A stretch of DNA of 64,000 bases from Rhabdornis inornatus (Eukaryota; Chordata; Aves; Passeriformes; Rhabdornithidae). The stretch lies in NCBI GenBank assembly GCA_013397075.1, contig VWZS01010075.1, forward strand, positions 1,275,071-1,339,070, written 5' to 3'. The notes beneath the pieces are model-generated. The model ran no database searches. It saw nothing but the letters and a program-made list of their open reading frames with translations, and was not told where the DNA came from. Each line of letters starts with the position of its first letter. Positions within the stretch are counted from its first letter, which is position 1. Of the stretch, positions 63,691-64,000 are shown piece by piece. The translations under genes and the position numbers were made by a program.

Positions 63691-64000
63691 TCGAGCAGAC
63701 ACCGCAGTCGATGTGCCCATTTCAGTACACACACGGACTGTGCTCCAGTCCCCGCCAGGTGCCTTTCTGCATCGCACCCCCTCGGCATCCCGAATAAATC
63801 CGCACAGCAACAAACCCTGAGCACGGCACGAGCCTCCCGCCTTCGGTGTGTCTTTCACCGAGCTCGGTCCCCTTCCTGCAGCCACGGCGCTGTTTCACAC
63901 CCTGTGCTGGGCTCCCGGCGCTCTGTGGCGGTGTTTTCGGGCGGGCCGGCCGTCCTGGCGGGCTCCCTCAGGAGCGCCGTGCCCGCCCCGGGCTCCCCCC
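63691..64000. promoter_or_regulatory. Start of a second GC-rich block, cut by the window edge
   Basis: GC and CpG content climbs toward the right edge, becoming strongly GC-rich from about 63890 (gggcgggccggccg and similar). In human the next gene is EIF2S3, divergent from KLHL15, so this may be the left flank of its promoter. No EIF2S3 coding sequence is inside the window. The 104-codon minus-strand frame over 63571-63885 looks like a chance frame. Confidence 0.45.

Noticed and set aside
1..64000. CRISPR arrays, operons or phage-like modules
   Set aside because: None present; the spliced genes, CpG islands and CR1 elements mark vertebrate nuclear DNA.

Overview
The window looks like ordinary nuclear DNA of a bird, possibly a songbird. 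The evidence is CR1 LINE fragments with the typical avian 3' end, an LTR-like fold-back insertion, compact introns, isolated CpG islands, and two spliced vertebrate genes. No prokaryotic, viral, CRISPR or operon-like feature is present, and I found no new biological system. Almost every long open frame outside the two genes is a chance frame or a CR1 remnant.

Layout. (1) 1-8,950 is AT-rich non-coding DNA with a decayed CR1 copy (3385-4609) and an 85-bp tandem duplication. (2) 8,954-27,339, minus strand, is APOO (MIC26). Seven coding exons were read directly and a tiny terminal exon is proposed. The promoter is the CpG island at 27,200-27,480, with a full CRE palindrome, a GC box and a YY1-like site overlapping the start codon. 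(3) 27,480-36,750 is intergenic. It holds two CR1 pieces, a 329-bp palindromic insertion with a 5-bp target duplication, and an unexplained coding-like block at 32.2-32.8 kb. (4) 36,750-60,200, minus strand, is KLHL15: a long 3'UTR, two coding exons encoding 604 aa, and a 5'UTR intron leading to the CpG island at 59.7-60.5 kb, where a non-coding first exon is proposed. (5) 60,500-64,000 is intergenic with one CR1 3' end, and a second GC-rich block begins near 63.7 kb and is cut by the window edge.

APOO is a cristae-organising protein of the mitochondrial inner membrane. KLHL15 is a BTB-Kelch adaptor of the CUL3 ubiquitin ligase. They act in separate pathways, and their proximity reflects conserved synteny with human Xp22.11 (SAT1-APOO-CXorf58-KLHL15-EIF2S3). 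By that synteny the GC-rich right edge may be the approach to EIF2S3, but no EIF2S3 coding sequence lies inside the window. I could not recognise CXorf58 between APOO and KLHL15.
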